The position numbers were made by a program, and so were the translations under genes. A stretch of 41,640 bases of DNA, taken from assembly GCA_023662835.1 (NCBI GenBank), contig JAMPII010000018.1, positions 1 to 41,640 of the forward strand, in the 5' to 3' direction. Positions 25,719-34,174 of this stretch are shown here, piece after piece (the stretch's first letter is position 1; every line of letters starts with the position of its first letter). Under the pieces are notes generated by a model. The model was given only the letters and a program-made list of their open reading frames with translations, was not told where the DNA came from and did not search any database. The DNA comes from Muribaculaceae bacterium. Lineage in GTDB: Bacteria; Bacteroidota; Bacteroidia; Bacteroidales; Muribaculaceae.

Positions 25719-27014
25719 CTATTCGCCCCCGATCGCGGAGCGGAAATCACGAGCAAATGCCTGATAGGAATGACGATTTTGCGCAACCTCTCGGCACAAT
25801 GCCCGCATAGCGGCATACTCCTCGGGAGAAAGGCGATAAATCGTGTCGATCCCGGCTGCAAAAGCCTCAACGTCGCCTAATGGAGCGCAAACGCCGGTTC
25901 CTTGCCCGTCGATAACATCGAGAGCTGTGCCCATACGGAATGCTACCACAGGCGTTCCGCAAGCTATCGACTGGTTCACCATCGATGGACCCGCATCGCT
26001 CACCGATGGCGACAGATACACGTTGGCTGTCGAATAGAGCCGCGGCAGCTCGGAAGGCGCAACGTAGCCCACATAGGTGTATGAAAACGGCAACTCGTGA
26101 ACAATCGAATCGATAGCGCGTCCGGCTATAAGCAGATGCACGCTATCGGCCTCAGCCGTGGTTAATTTTTGTTTAAACAGTGCCAGCGACTTGAGCAACA
26201 GCCCGAAACCCTTCCGCTTGTCGTTCATATCCTGGCTGCCGAAGAAAATCACAAACCGTTTGCCCGTGGGAATTGCCAAAGCGCGGCGCGACTCGTTGCA
26301 GGGAAGCTCGCGGAACTGTTCAAGATCGAGCAGCAATGTGGCACGCACCATCTTTGTAGCTTCAGGAACCGCTTTCGAACGGCGGAATATATCGAGCATG
26401 TACGTATTGGCCATAAGCACCGGATCAACGCGGCTGTACACCTCCGAACGGTATGCCACATTATGGCGGGTAGCATCGTTCAACGATCTACCGCCGAGCA
26501 TCGGGCACAGCCCGCAACCCATATCGTAGCGCGGACAGTCGCCTATAAAATGACAACCGCCAGTGGCTGGTGAGAAATCAACACAAACGAATATGAAACG
26601 TGCGCCGGGCAATAGCTCTTTGAGTAGGAGCACCGTTTTGAACGTAAGCATCTCCTGCCAGAACACTATCAACACATAGTCGTAGTTCTTCCTGATAGCC
26701 CGGCGGAAGCGGCTCATCGGCACCGGCATATCTTCTTCGCGGCAGTAGAACAGCCGATGCTCTCCCGTAGGGTCGGGATGGCGCAGTTTCTCCCATATCT
26801 TGAAACGCAAGTTATGGAACCGGCTGTAAGGCCCTCTATAGAGCGACAGTATTTCGGAATGGCCATCAACGGAGTTTAAAGTTAGCAAATCGGCTTCATA
26901 GCCATCGATTTGCAGCGCACGAGTATAGTCGTAAGCCAATGTTCCGGGACCTACCATCGGATTTGCCGACGATAGCACCAACACCCTACCCTTTCCGACC
27001 CCTCGTTCGCTCAT
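25719..27014 (-). CDS. GT4-family glycosyltransferase with a four-Cys cluster
   Basis: A cytoplasmic or membrane-associated GT-B enzyme of 431 residues that should add a sugar from a nucleotide donor to a glycan. The C-terminal donor domain has FFGSQDMNDKRKG, the strand YVGYVAPSELPRLYSTANVYLSPS and the loop SDAGPSMVNQSIACGTPVV; the usual E-x7-E acidic pair is replaced by Asp and Gln here. The N-terminal half carries a Cys cluster of pattern C-x5-C-x6-C-x2-C (Cys154, 160, 167, 170), seen in some WcaC-like GT4 enzymes and possibly metal-binding. The start is ATG at 27014 in a TGATG junction with the aminotransferase; a GTG one codon earlier is possible. Acceptor and donor are unknown. Confidence 0.88.
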   Translation of the reverse strand: MSERGVGKGRVLVLSSANPMVGPGTLAYDYTRALQIDGYEADLLTLNSVDGHSEILSLYRGPYSRFHNLRFKIWEKLRHPDPTGEHRLFYCREEDMPVPMSRFRRAIRKNYDYVLIVFWQEMLTFKTVLLLKELLPGARFIFVCVDFSPATGGCHFIGDCPRYDMGCGLCPMLGGRSLNDATRHNVAYRSEVYSRVDPVLMANTYMLDIFRRSKAVPEATKMVRATLLLDLEQFRELPCNESRRALAIPTGKRFVIFFGSQDMNDKRKGFGLLLKSLALFKQKLTTAEADSVHLLIAGRAIDSIVHELPFSYTYVGYVAPSELPRLYSTANVYLSPSVSDAGPSMVNQSIACGTPVVAFRMGTALDVIDGQGTGVCAPLGDVEAFAAGIDTIYRLSPEEYAAMRALCREVAQNRHSYQAFARDFRSAIGGE

Positions 27015-28201
27015 CACCGGCCGGCGTAAAACTCGTTTATCTTACATATAATATATAGCACCTCTTCGTCCGCAAGCTCGTAGAACATCGGTAACCGCAG
27101 TAAACAGTCGGCAAAATGGTCGCAATTCGGCAGATCGAGTCCTACAACAACTGCCTCATCACCCTCCTTGGCTATTTCCGTCAACCGTTCGGGGCGATAT
27201 TCGGGATGAGAGGTATAGAAAGCGCTCCTATGTAAGCTAAGATAGTGGAACACAGCCAACACTCCACTACTCTTCAGATGCGCGATCAACGCCGTGCGCT
27301 CTTCTATTGAGCGACACACCATATAGAACATGTGCGCGTTATTCGTGGCATAGGCAGGGATATCGGGCAATGTCGCCTTCCCTTCAGCGGCCAGGTGCGC
27401 CAGCCCGTCGTGATACTGCAGCCAAAGTTGCTTGCGTCGCGCCTGTATGGCAGGCATGTTTTCAATCTGAGCCCACAGGAATGCAGCAACCAGCTCCGAA
27501 GGGAGGAACGAGGAGCCTGTATCAACCCACCCGTACTTATTCACCTCGCCGCGGAAAAATTCGGAGCGGTTCGTACCCTTCTCCCATATGATTTCGCTGC
27601 GGCGAAAGAAACGCGGGTCGTTTATTGTCAACATTCCGCCCTCGCCGGCAATAATGTTTTTAGTTTCGTGGAACGAGAAGCATCCCATATGTCCAATAGA
27701 GCCTAGAGGTCGCCCTTTGTAATATGAGTCGATAGCCTGAGCGGCATCCTCAACCACAATCAAGTTGTGGCGATTGGCAATATCCATAATTTTATCCATA
27801 TCGCAAGCCACTCCCGCATAGTGTACGGGCACAATCACACGCGTGCGCTCTGTTACGAGGCTCTCCAGTTTGTCGGCGTCGATATTGGGGTTATCCCCAC
27901 ACGAGTCGGCAAACACAATGCGGCAGCCCTGACGCACAAACGCCAAGGCAGAAGAAACGAATGTATAGCTCGGCACAATCACCTCATCGCTCGGGCCGAC
28001 GCCCGAAAGTATAGCCGCCATTTCGAGGGCATCGGAGCAGGAAGTTGTGAGCAGCGCCTTTTGAAAGCCATATTCGCTCTCAAAAAATTCCTGACATTTC
28101 TTGGTAAAAACACCGTTGCCCGACAATTTGCCACTACTGACGGCCTCGCATATATATTCATTTTCTTTTCCCGTAAGGAAAGGCTTGTTGAATGGTATCA
28201 T
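27014..28201 (-). CDS. rffA: dTDP-4-amino-4,6-dideoxygalactose transaminase (RffA/WecE family)
   Basis: A 395-residue PLP-dependent aminotransferase of the DegT/DnrJ/EryC1 group. The start MIPFNKPFLTGKE and the SSGKLSGNGVFTKKCQ segment match WecE closely, as do PLP-site residues EDAAQA (151-156) and the Schiff-base Lys181 in FHETKN. It should aminate a nucleotide-linked 4-keto-6-deoxyhexose. The frame is open to 28372, but the extension is unlike the family and runs into the upp gene, so ATG 28201 is used. It overlaps the glycosyltransferase start, forming a two-gene glycan unit. No nucleotide-sugar dehydratase (RmlAB) is nearby; the substrate must come from elsewhere. Confidence 0.92.
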   Translation of the reverse strand: MIPFNKPFLTGKENEYICEAVSSGKLSGNGVFTKKCQEFFESEYGFQKALLTTSCSDALEMAAILSGVGPSDEVIVPSYTFVSSALAFVRQGCRIVFADSCGDNPNIDADKLESLVTERTRVIVPVHYAGVACDMDKIMDIANRHNLIVVEDAAQAIDSYYKGRPLGSIGHMGCFSFHETKNIIAGEGGMLTINDPRFFRRSEIIWEKGTNRSEFFRGEVNKYGWVDTGSSFLPSELVAAFLWAQIENMPAIQARRKQLWLQYHDGLAHLAAEGKATLPDIPAYATNNAHMFYMVCRSIEERTALIAHLKSSGVLAVFHYLSLHRSAFYTSHPEYRPERLTEIAKEGDEAVVVGLDLPNCDHFADCLLRLPMFYELADEEVLYIICKINEFYAGR

Positions 28202-28224
28202 GGAGTAATATGTTATTGCAGCAA

Positions 28225-28256
28225 CAAATTTATGCAAAATCTTGCGGTTTTTGCAT
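28225..28256 (-). promoter_or_regulatory. Possible promoter and operator before rffA
   Basis: On the minus strand an exact -7 box TAAATTTG (28225-28232) lies 24 bp before the ATG. Just upstream is an 8-bp perfect inverted repeat (28232-28239 with 28249-28256, 9-nt spacer). The nearest TTTG (28259-28262) is 26 bp away, too far for a good -33 box. The inverted repeat could be an operator or a hairpin ending upp; it has no T run after it. Confidence 0.4.
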
Positions 28257-28283
28257 ATCAAAGTGCGTTTTTGGCGAAATAAG

Positions 28284-28934
28284 CTACTCCTTGGTGCCGT
28301 AGGCCAGGTCGCCGGCATCGCCCAAACCGGGAACGATGTAGGAATGGTCGTTGATTTCGGGGTCGATAGCACCCACCCATAGGGTTACCGAGTCGGGCAT
28401 ATGTTTCTTCACATATTCAACCGCTGCCTCCGATGCGATCACCGATGCAACATGAATCTTCGCAGGAGTGCCTTTTGTCAGCAAAGCGCGATAGCTCAAC
28501 TCCATGGATGTGCCAGTCGCCAGCATCGGATCAACAAGAATCAGAGTTTTACCCTCCAGGCGTGGTGATGCTATATACTCGATAAAAACGTCAAAATTTT
28601 CTTTCTCGCGGTACTTTCGGTAGGCCGACACGAAAGCATTCTCAGCCTGGTCGAACGTATTCAGGAATCCCTGGTGGAACGGCAGTCCGGCACGGAAAAT
28701 AGTTCCGAGGACTATTTTGTCAGCAATTACATGGCATGGCGCTGTGCCCAGCGGTGTTGTTGTCGACTGAATGTCGTAGTCGAGAGTTTTCGATATCTCA
28801 TACGCCATCAGCTCGCCTATACGTTCGAGGTTGCGGCGGAAACGCATACGGTCGGTCTGCACGGAAGTATTGCGCAGCTCCATCATATATTGGCTGACCA
28901 GAGAGGGGGTTTTGTCGAAATTAATGATTTCCAT
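28284..28934 (-). CDS. upp: Uracil phosphoribosyltransferase
   Basis: A 216-residue cytoplasmic enzyme converting uracil and PRPP into UMP and pyrophosphate for pyrimidine salvage. The PRPP-binding loop LVDPMLATGTS and the C-terminal uracil-binding motif GLGDAGDLAYG are both present, and length is normal for the family. It stands alone, with short gaps on either side (66 bp to the HAD gene, 82 bp to rffA). With tdk in the same window, it shows nucleoside/base salvage capacity, though the two are not linked. Confidence 0.96.
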   Translation of the reverse strand: MEIINFDKTPSLVSQYMMELRNTSVQTDRMRFRRNLERIGELMAYEISKTLDYDIQSTTTPLGTAPCHVIADKIVLGTIFRAGLPFHQGFLNTFDQAENAFVSAYRKYREKENFDVFIEYIASPRLEGKTLILVDPMLATGTSMELSYRALLTKGTPAKIHVASVIASEAAVEYVKKHMPDSVTLWVGAIDPEINDHSYIVPGLGDAGDLAYGTKE

Positions 28935-29000
28935 GGACTGAAGTTTTTGTTAGTAACAAATAGCTTGGGTTAAAAGATGTAGTACTCAATCAATAGGTTG

Positions 29001-29609
29001 TTAAATGAGATTATAAAATTCCGCATCGGCCGTGACATGGCGCCAGCCGAAGCCCAAGCCGGCCGAGGCTTTGCAGTTGAGCAGCGAATCGTCGAAGAAG
29101 ATTGTTTCCTCGGCTTTGATGTCGAACTTCTCAATAACACGCTCAAAAATTTCCTTTTCAGGTTTGGCACAATGCTCCTCGAACGATGTCACTATGCCAT
29201 CGAAATAATCCTCACGCTGCTTGCCGGGAAGCTTGGTAAACTCGTCGCGCAACACAGAATTCCACATTATAGGGTTGGTATTCGACAACATATATATATT
29301 ATAACTTTCGCGGAGCCGGACAAGCTCACGCAGCCGTTGTTCAGGTATACCTACAATAAACCGGCAAAAGGCACGATCGATAGCTTCGTCGGGTGCATTA
29401 TGGTCCGAAATGTGGATGCGTATCTCGTCGCGGAACTGTCCGGGGGTAATCAAACCCTTTTCAAGATCCATAAAAAAACCTTTCTGAGCCGCATCGCCCA
29501 AAAAATCACCGATATCGTTCCAGCCCATTGCGCGGAACGCCTCCTCGCAATCGGTTCGACGTATGTCGCATATCACGCCGCCAAGGTCGAAAAGCAAATT
29601 TTTTATCAT
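29001..29609 (-). CDS. HAD-superfamily hydrolase
   Basis: A 202-residue cytoplasmic phosphatase-like protein. Motif I is FDLGGV with nucleophile Asp8; the usual second Asp is a Gly, as in the YihX-like group. Motif II is MLSNTN, motif III lies at CAKPEKEIFE, and motif IV is IFFDDSLLN. An alpha-helical cap lies between motifs I and II (about 18-90). YihX-type enzymes dephosphorylate sugar phosphates such as alpha-glucose-1-phosphate, but specificity here cannot be told. The frame could extend six codons to a TTG at 29627; ATG 29609 (MIKNLLFDLGG) fits the family start. It is transcribed divergently from the cvpA-suf unit. Confidence 0.9.
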   Translation of the reverse strand: MIKNLLFDLGGVICDIRRTDCEEAFRAMGWNDIGDFLGDAAQKGFFMDLEKGLITPGQFRDEIRIHISDHNAPDEAIDRAFCRFIVGIPEQRLRELVRLRESYNIYMLSNTNPIMWNSVLRDEFTKLPGKQREDYFDGIVTSFEEHCAKPEKEIFERVIEKFDIKAEETIFFDDSLLNCKASAGLGFGWRHVTADAEFYNLI

Positions 29610-29624
29610 CACATAATTTTTCCG

Positions 29625-29654
29625 CAAAAATAATAAAAATTTTTATATCAGAAA
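29625..29654 (-). promoter_or_regulatory. Possible promoter of the HAD hydrolase gene
   Basis: On the minus strand an exact -7 box TATTTTTG (29625-29632) is 18 bp from TTTC (29651-29654, one mismatch). It is only 15 bp before the ATG, giving a very short leader. Another exact -7 box, TAATTTTG at 29758-29765, has a weaker partner. Confidence 0.4.
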
Positions 29655-29808
29655 ATCGCCTGGGTATTAGCCATTTACACTGATTCGAAAAAATTTTTCA
29701 AAAAAAATCGTTTTTCAACCAAACCTTTTTGACTATCGTGTGTTTTAGTAGTACATAGCAAAATTACTTTTTCCATTGCAAGAAATGTGATAATGATTGG
29801 TTTATTAA

Positions 29809-29844
29809 CAAGTAAGGAGAAGCCGTGAGGCCTCTCCTTACTTG
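29809..29844 (+). other. Orphan hairpin with GNRA-type loop
   Basis: A perfect 12-bp stem (29809-29820 with 29833-29844) encloses a 12-nt loop that can form three more pairs closed by GTGA, a GNRA tetraloop when read on the plus strand. It follows no known gene on either strand: both neighbours are transcribed away from it. Its right arm contains the CTTG that serves as -33 box of the cvpA promoter. It could end an unannotated small RNA or insulate the suf promoter. Confidence 0.7.
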
Positions 29845-29872
29845 CTTTATCCGCGTAATTGTTGTAATTTTG
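29841..29872 (+). promoter_or_regulatory. Promoter of the cvpA-suf unit
   Basis: CTTG (29841-29844, one mismatch to TTTG), a 20-bp spacer, and an exact TAATTTTG (29865-29872). The predicted start near 29880 leaves a leader of about 55 nt before cvpA. Confidence 0.65.
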
Positions 29873-29934
29873 GGTCGTGAAACCGAATGCTAATGTTAAA
29901 TTATTCACGAAGCATTAGTAGCTAATCAAACTCT

Positions 29935-30459
29935 ATGCAAACAAGCACAATCGACATAGTTATCATTGTAGTGCTGGCGGCAGCGCTGGTTTACGGTTTA
30001 ATCCGCGGTGTAATCAAGCAAATAGCATCGCTGGGCGGCATAGTTCTTGGTGTGATTGCATGTCGGCTGTTTGCCGAACACGTCGGCCCGCTAGTTCAAC
30101 GGCTAATGCCCGGGGTGTTCAGCTCGGCCGGATCGGCAAAGGTGGTAGGGTGCATACTGCTGTTTTTGCTTGTTTATTTCACCGTAGGCGCTCTGGCATC
30201 GCTCACCCGCAAACTGACAAACGCGCTTATGCTCGGGTGGCTCGACCATCTTCTGGGTGGCGTCGTGGCTATTTTTAAATGGGCACTGGTTATGAGCATA
30301 TTGCTAAATCTTTGGCGTCTTGTGAGCCCGTCGAGTGCAATATTCACTCAATCGACGCTAATGGACGGCGAGATGATGCCCGCATTGTTACGGCTGGCCC
30401 CCTGGATGCTGGGATTCACATCCGACCAACTGGGCGTCGCGTTCGACTCAATAACGTAG
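29935..30459 (+). CDS. CvpA-family inner-membrane protein
   Basis: A 174-residue membrane protein with four hydrophobic segments (about 7-25, 29-49, 66-90 and 100-125). The opening DIVIIVVLAAALVYGLIRGVIKQ, with Gly-Arg after the first helix, and the later LDHLLGGVVAIFKWAL match the CvpA/colicin V production family. CvpA proteins are linked to envelope stress tolerance, but no activity is settled. The gene opens the plus-strand run and is followed after 68 bp by sufB, an arrangement I recall as common in Bacteroidales. Confidence 0.9.
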   Translation: MQTSTIDIVIIVVLAAALVYGLIRGVIKQIASLGGIVLGVIACRLFAEHVGPLVQRLMPGVFSSAGSAKVVGCILLFLLVYFTVGALASLTRKLTNALMLGWLDHLLGGVVAIFKWALVMSILLNLWRLVSPSSAIFTQSTLMDGEMMPALLRLAPWMLGFTSDQLGVAFDSIT

Positions 30460-30527
30460 ACGCACTCAAAATGAACTTTTTCAACTATTTTGAATTGTAA
30501 CTAAAGAAATCAGACAGTCAATTGACA

Positions 30528-32006
30528 ATGACACCAGATAACAACAAAGCCGCTGCGGCGGTCAGCAACAACGCCTCGGTAATCGACTCCGCCACACAAT
30601 CCGACTATAAATATGGATTTGTATCGGACATCGAAACCGATGTCATACCCTGCGGACTCAGCGAAGATGTTGTCCGTCTAATCTCGGCCAAGAAAAACGA
30701 GCCTGAATGGCTGCTCGAGTTCCGGCTAAAGGCCTACCGCCATTGGCTAACATTGAAGATGCCGACCTGGGCGCAACTAAACATACCGCCCATCGATTTC
30801 CAAGCCATATCCTATTTTGCCGCTCCAAAGAAAAAAAACGCACCCAAGAGCCTCGACGAAGTGGATCCTGAGCTGATTGAAACCTTCAACAAGCTGGGCA
30901 TACCTCTGGAGGGACAAAAACAGCTCAGCGGAATGGCTGTTGATGCCGTCATGGACTCCGTTTCGGTAAAAACTACCCATCGCGAAAAACTCGCCGAACT
31001 AGGCGTTATTTTCTGCTCGTTCTCGGAAGCTGTGAAAGATTATCCCGACCTCGTGCGCCGATATCTTGGCTCCGTGGTCAGCTACCGCGACAATTTCTTT
31101 GCTGCGCTGAACTCAGCCGTATTCTCCGACGGCTCATTCGTTTACATACCCAAGGGCGTTCGATGCCCGATGGAATTATCAACCTACTTCCGCATAAACG
31201 CATCCGGCACAGGCCAGTTTGAACGCACTCTGATAGTTGCCGACGACGAAGCCTACGTGAGCTATCTCGAAGGATGCACAGCCCCCATGCGCGACGAGAA
31301 CCAGCTTCATGCCGCTATCGTCGAGATTGTCGTCGAGGATCATGCCGAAGTAAAATACTCAACCGTGCAAAACTGGTATGCCGGCGACGAAAACGGCCGC
31401 GGAGGCGTTTACAACTTCGTAACCAAACGAGGACTTTGCCGAGGCGACTACTCAAAATTGTCGTGGACGCAGGTTGAAACCGGCTCGGCTATCACCTGGA
31501 AATATCCCTCATGTGTGCTCCGAGGTGAAGGCTCAGTCGGCGAATTCTACTCTGTAGCCGTCACACGCAACCACCAGCAGGCCGACACCGGCACAAAAAT
31601 GATTCACCTCGGACGTAACTCCCGCTCAACGATAGTCAGCAAAGGTATATCGGCCGGAAGCAGCCAGAACTCCTACCGCGGCCTGGTCAAGGTAGCGCCC
31701 GACGCCGACGGATGTCGCAATTACACCCAATGCGACTCGCTACTGCTTAGCGACCATTGCGGTGCCCACACATTCCCCTACATCGACGTGCTCAACGACA
31801 CAGCCATTGTTGAACACGAAGCCACAACCTCCAAAATCTCGGAGGAACAGCTATTCTACTGCAACCAACGCGGAATCCCCACAGAAGAAGCTATCGGACT
31901 GATTGTTAACGGCTACGCCAAGGAAGTAATGAACAAACTGCCTATGGAATTTGCCGTTGAGGCTCAAAAACTTTTACAAATAACTCTCGAAGGCTCAGTT
32001 GGCTGA
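30528..32006 (+). CDS. sufB: Fe-S cluster assembly protein SufB
   Basis: A 492-residue cytoplasmic scaffold subunit of the SufBC2D complex, on which Fe-S clusters are built from sulfur delivered by SufS. The C-terminal beta-helix core is clear, with the sulfur-accepting Cys402 in [10 protein letters not shown] and the [16 protein letters not shown] region. Length and N-terminal helical part fit the SufB family rather than SufD. The frame can begin at a TTG two codons upstream (30522), but the ATG at 30528 is the better start. sufC follows after 21 bp. Confidence 0.97.
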   Translation: MTPDNNKAAAAVSNNASVIDSATQSDYKYGFVSDIETDVIPCGLSEDVVRLISAKKNEPEWLLEFRLKAYRHWLTLKMPTWAQLNIPPIDFQAISYFAAPKKKNAPKSLDEVDPELIETFNKLGIPLEGQKQLSGMAVDAVMDSVSVKTTHREKLAELGVIFCSFSEAVKDYPDLVRRYLGSVVSYRDNFFAALNSAVFSDGSFVYIPKGVRCPMELSTYFRINASGTGQFERTLIVADDEAYVSYLEGCTAPMRDENQLHAAIVEIVVEDHAEVKYSTVQNWYAGDENGRGGVYNFVTKRGLCRGDYSKLSWTQVETGSAITWKYPSCVLRGEGSVGEFYSVAVTRNHQQADTGTKMIHLGRNSRSTIVSKGISAGSSQNSYRGLVKVAPDADGCRNYTQCDSLLLSDHCGAHTFPYIDVLNDTAIVEHEATTSKISEEQLFYCNQRGIPTEEAIGLIVNGYAKEVMNKLPMEFAVEAQKLLQITLEGSVG

Positions 32007-32027
32007 TGCCAAAATCAAGTAACAGAT

Positions 32028-32807
32028 ATGGACAAAGAATTATTACTGGATGTAAATAACCTTCAGGCTTCGGTTGAAGGCAAAGAGATATTGAAAGGGA
32101 TAAACCTGCAGGTACGTCCCGGCGAAGTGCACGCTATCATGGGGCCAAACGGCTCGGGGAAATCTACATTGTCGATGGTTCTGGCCGGCGCTCCCGGCTA
32201 CAGTGTGACCGGAGGTAACGCAACATTCCACGGCATCGATCTGCTGGCCCTGTCGCCTGAGGATCGCTCCCACGAAGGCTTGTTCCTGTCGTTCCAGTAT
32301 CCCGTGGAAATTCCTGGGGTTTCTATGGTGAATTTCATGCGCGCCGCCGTTAACGAAAAACGCAAATACCTTCACGAGGAGCCACTGTCGGCCAGCGAAT
32401 TCCTGAAAATGATGCGACAAAAACGCGCCGTTGTCGAACTGGACAACAAGCTGGCTTCGCGTTCCGTGAACGAAGGATTTTCGGGAGGCGAGAAAAAACG
32501 CAACGAAATTTTCCAAATGGCCGTACTCGAGCCCCGGCTCTCAATTCTCGACGAAACCGACTCCGGACTCGACATCGACGCATTGCGCATTGTTGCCGGC
32601 GGCGTTAACAAGCTGAAAACAAGCAACAACGCCACTATCGTAATCACTCACTACCAACGCTTGCTCGACTACATAAAACCAGATTTCGTTCATGTCCTGT
32701 ACAAAGGCCGCATTGTAATGACCGGCGGTCCGGAACTGGCTCTCGAGCTGGAAGAAAAAGGTTACGATTGGATTAAGGGCAAGTATAACGAAAGCGTTGA
32801 CAAATGA
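32028..32807 (+). CDS. sufC: Fe-S cluster assembly ATPase SufC
   Basis: A 259-residue ABC-type ATPase that drives conformational change in SufBC2D; it is soluble and does not transport. Walker A is GPNGSGKS (39-46), the signature is FSGGEKKR (151-158), Walker B is LSILDE (171-176) and the switch His is 208 in VITHYQ. The segment LDETDSGLD is typical of SufC. It lies between sufB (21 bp) and sufD, whose ATG overlaps its stop by 4 bp, as expected for subunits made in fixed ratio. Confidence 0.98.
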   Translation: MDKELLLDVNNLQASVEGKEILKGINLQVRPGEVHAIMGPNGSGKSTLSMVLAGAPGYSVTGGNATFHGIDLLALSPEDRSHEGLFLSFQYPVEIPGVSMVNFMRAAVNEKRKYLHEEPLSASEFLKMMRQKRAVVELDNKLASRSVNEGFSGGEKKRNEIFQMAVLEPRLSILDETDSGLDIDALRIVAGGVNKLKTSNNATIVITHYQRLLDYIKPDFVHVLYKGRIVMTGGPELALELEEKGYDWIKGKYNESVDK

Positions 32808-34168
32808 GCAGCATATCACAATACACCCAATTGTACCGCGACAATGCCGAGCTGGTAAACAGCGGTTCAGCCCCAGCATTGAACGCCCTACGCCCCAAAG
32901 CGCTGGCCATTTTGGAAGCTACCGGTTCTTTACCCACAAAACACACCGAAGGGTTTGAAAAAACATCGATTGAGGAGCTTTTTGCCCCCGACTACGGTGT
33001 GAACATCCTACGCAAGAACCTCCCCGTCGATTTAGCGTCCACATTCCGTTGCGATGTGCCCAGAATGAGCACACTCAACGCATTCGTCGTGAACGACTCA
33101 TTCGTGCCCTCAACCGATTTGAGCAACCGCCTCCCCGAGGGAGTGATTTTTTGCTCATTAGCAAAAGCCGCTGCCGACTATCCTCAGCTAATAACCGAAT
33201 ATTACGGCAAGCTTGCCCCGGCCAACTACCCTACCGTCGCTCTCAACAACCTGCTCGCTCAGGACGGCGTGTTCCTTTATATTCCCAAAGGAACTACCAT
33301 TGAGAAGCCACTGCAGATTGTAAACATCTTCAGTTCGCCCATCCCCCTGATTGCATTCCGTCGCATGCTGATTATAGCCGACGACAACTCAAAGGCTTCC
33401 ATCCTGCTGTGCGACCATACCAACGACAGCACCCAACAATACCTGTCGTCGCAAATCATTGAAATTTACGCAGGTCCCGGTTCAAAAATCGACTTTTACG
33501 ACATGGAGGAATCGTCGCCGCTAACGTCGCGCTATTCGCGGCTATTCGCCCGCCAACAGCACGATTCAACATTGCTAATCGACGGCATCACACTTGCCAA
33601 CGGAACTACGCGCAACGATTTCGTAATTGACATTGCCGGCTCGCACGCCACTTCCAAATTAGGAGGTATGGCTATCGGCTCTGGCAAACAGCATATCGAT
33701 AATAATTCACAAGTCACCCACAGCGCTCCGGCAGGCCAATCGAGCCAGATGTTCAAGTACATACTCGACGACGAAGCCACAGGCGCTTTCGAAGGTGGAA
33801 TAAACGTAAACCAAGGAGCCGTAAAAACGCAGGCCTATCAAAGCAACCGCAACCTGCTGGCCTCAGCCGACGCACGGATGCACACAAAACCGCAACTACT
33901 CATCTTTTGCGACGATGTGAAATGCTCCCATGGAGCGACAACCGGTCAACTCGATCAGAATGTTCTATTTTACATGCGCCAGCGCGGCATCAGCGAGAAA
34001 ACTGCCAAAACGATGCTTATGCAGGCTTTCATGGCCGACGTTATCGACATGGTCGAAATGGAAGGTTTGCGTCAACGCCTCCGCCATCTTGTTGAAAAGC
34101 ACCTTCACGGCGAAGCTGCCTTTTGCTCCGATTGTTCGCTCACTTCGACCGAACCCGACAATATATAA
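32804..34168 (+). CDS. sufD: Fe-S cluster assembly protein SufD
   Basis: A 454-residue partner of SufB in the SufBC2D scaffold. The beta-helix core and the conserved CSHGATTGQLD segment, containing the family's functional His, are present, followed by the usual helical end (FYMRQRGISEKTAKTML, LVEKHLHG). It is more divergent at its N-terminus, as is common for SufD. The start overlaps sufC in an ATGA, and sufS follows after 6 bp. Confidence 0.97.
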   Translation: MSSISQYTQLYRDNAELVNSGSAPALNALRPKALAILEATGSLPTKHTEGFEKTSIEELFAPDYGVNILRKNLPVDLASTFRCDVPRMSTLNAFVVNDSFVPSTDLSNRLPEGVIFCSLAKAAADYPQLITEYYGKLAPANYPTVALNNLLAQDGVFLYIPKGTTIEKPLQIVNIFSSPIPLIAFRRMLIIADDNSKASILLCDHTNDSTQQYLSSQIIEIYAGPGSKIDFYDMEESSPLTSRYSRLFARQQHDSTLLIDGITLANGTTRNDFVIDIAGSHATSKLGGMAIGSGKQHIDNNSQVTHSAPAGQSSQMFKYILDDEATGAFEGGINVNQGAVKTQAYQSNRNLLASADARMHTKPQLLIFCDDVKCSHGATTGQLDQNVLFYMRQRGISEKTAKTMLMQAFMADVIDMVEMEGLRQRLRHLVEKHLHGEAAFCSDCSLTSTEPDNI

Positions 34169-34174
34169 ACGACA

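Larger units (their letters stand above)
29610..29934. other. 325-bp divergent gap between the HAD gene and cvpA
   Basis: No supported gene. It holds an A/T-tract-rich block (about 29685-29716) likely to be curved DNA, predicted promoters on both strands, a strong orphan hairpin (29809-29844), and an inverted repeat CTAATG/CATTAG in 29888-29920. A 77-codon minus-strand frame (29675-29908) runs through the hairpin, has low-complexity content and looks random. Confidence 0.5.

Noticed and set aside
27014..28372. Longer start for the RffA aminotransferase
   Set aside because: The extra 57 residues are unlike the family and would run through the gap and into upp; MIPFNKPF is the conserved family start.
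29675..29908. 77-codon minus-strand frame in the HAD-cvpA gap
   Set aside because: It runs through the 12-bp hairpin and the suf promoter and has low-complexity content.
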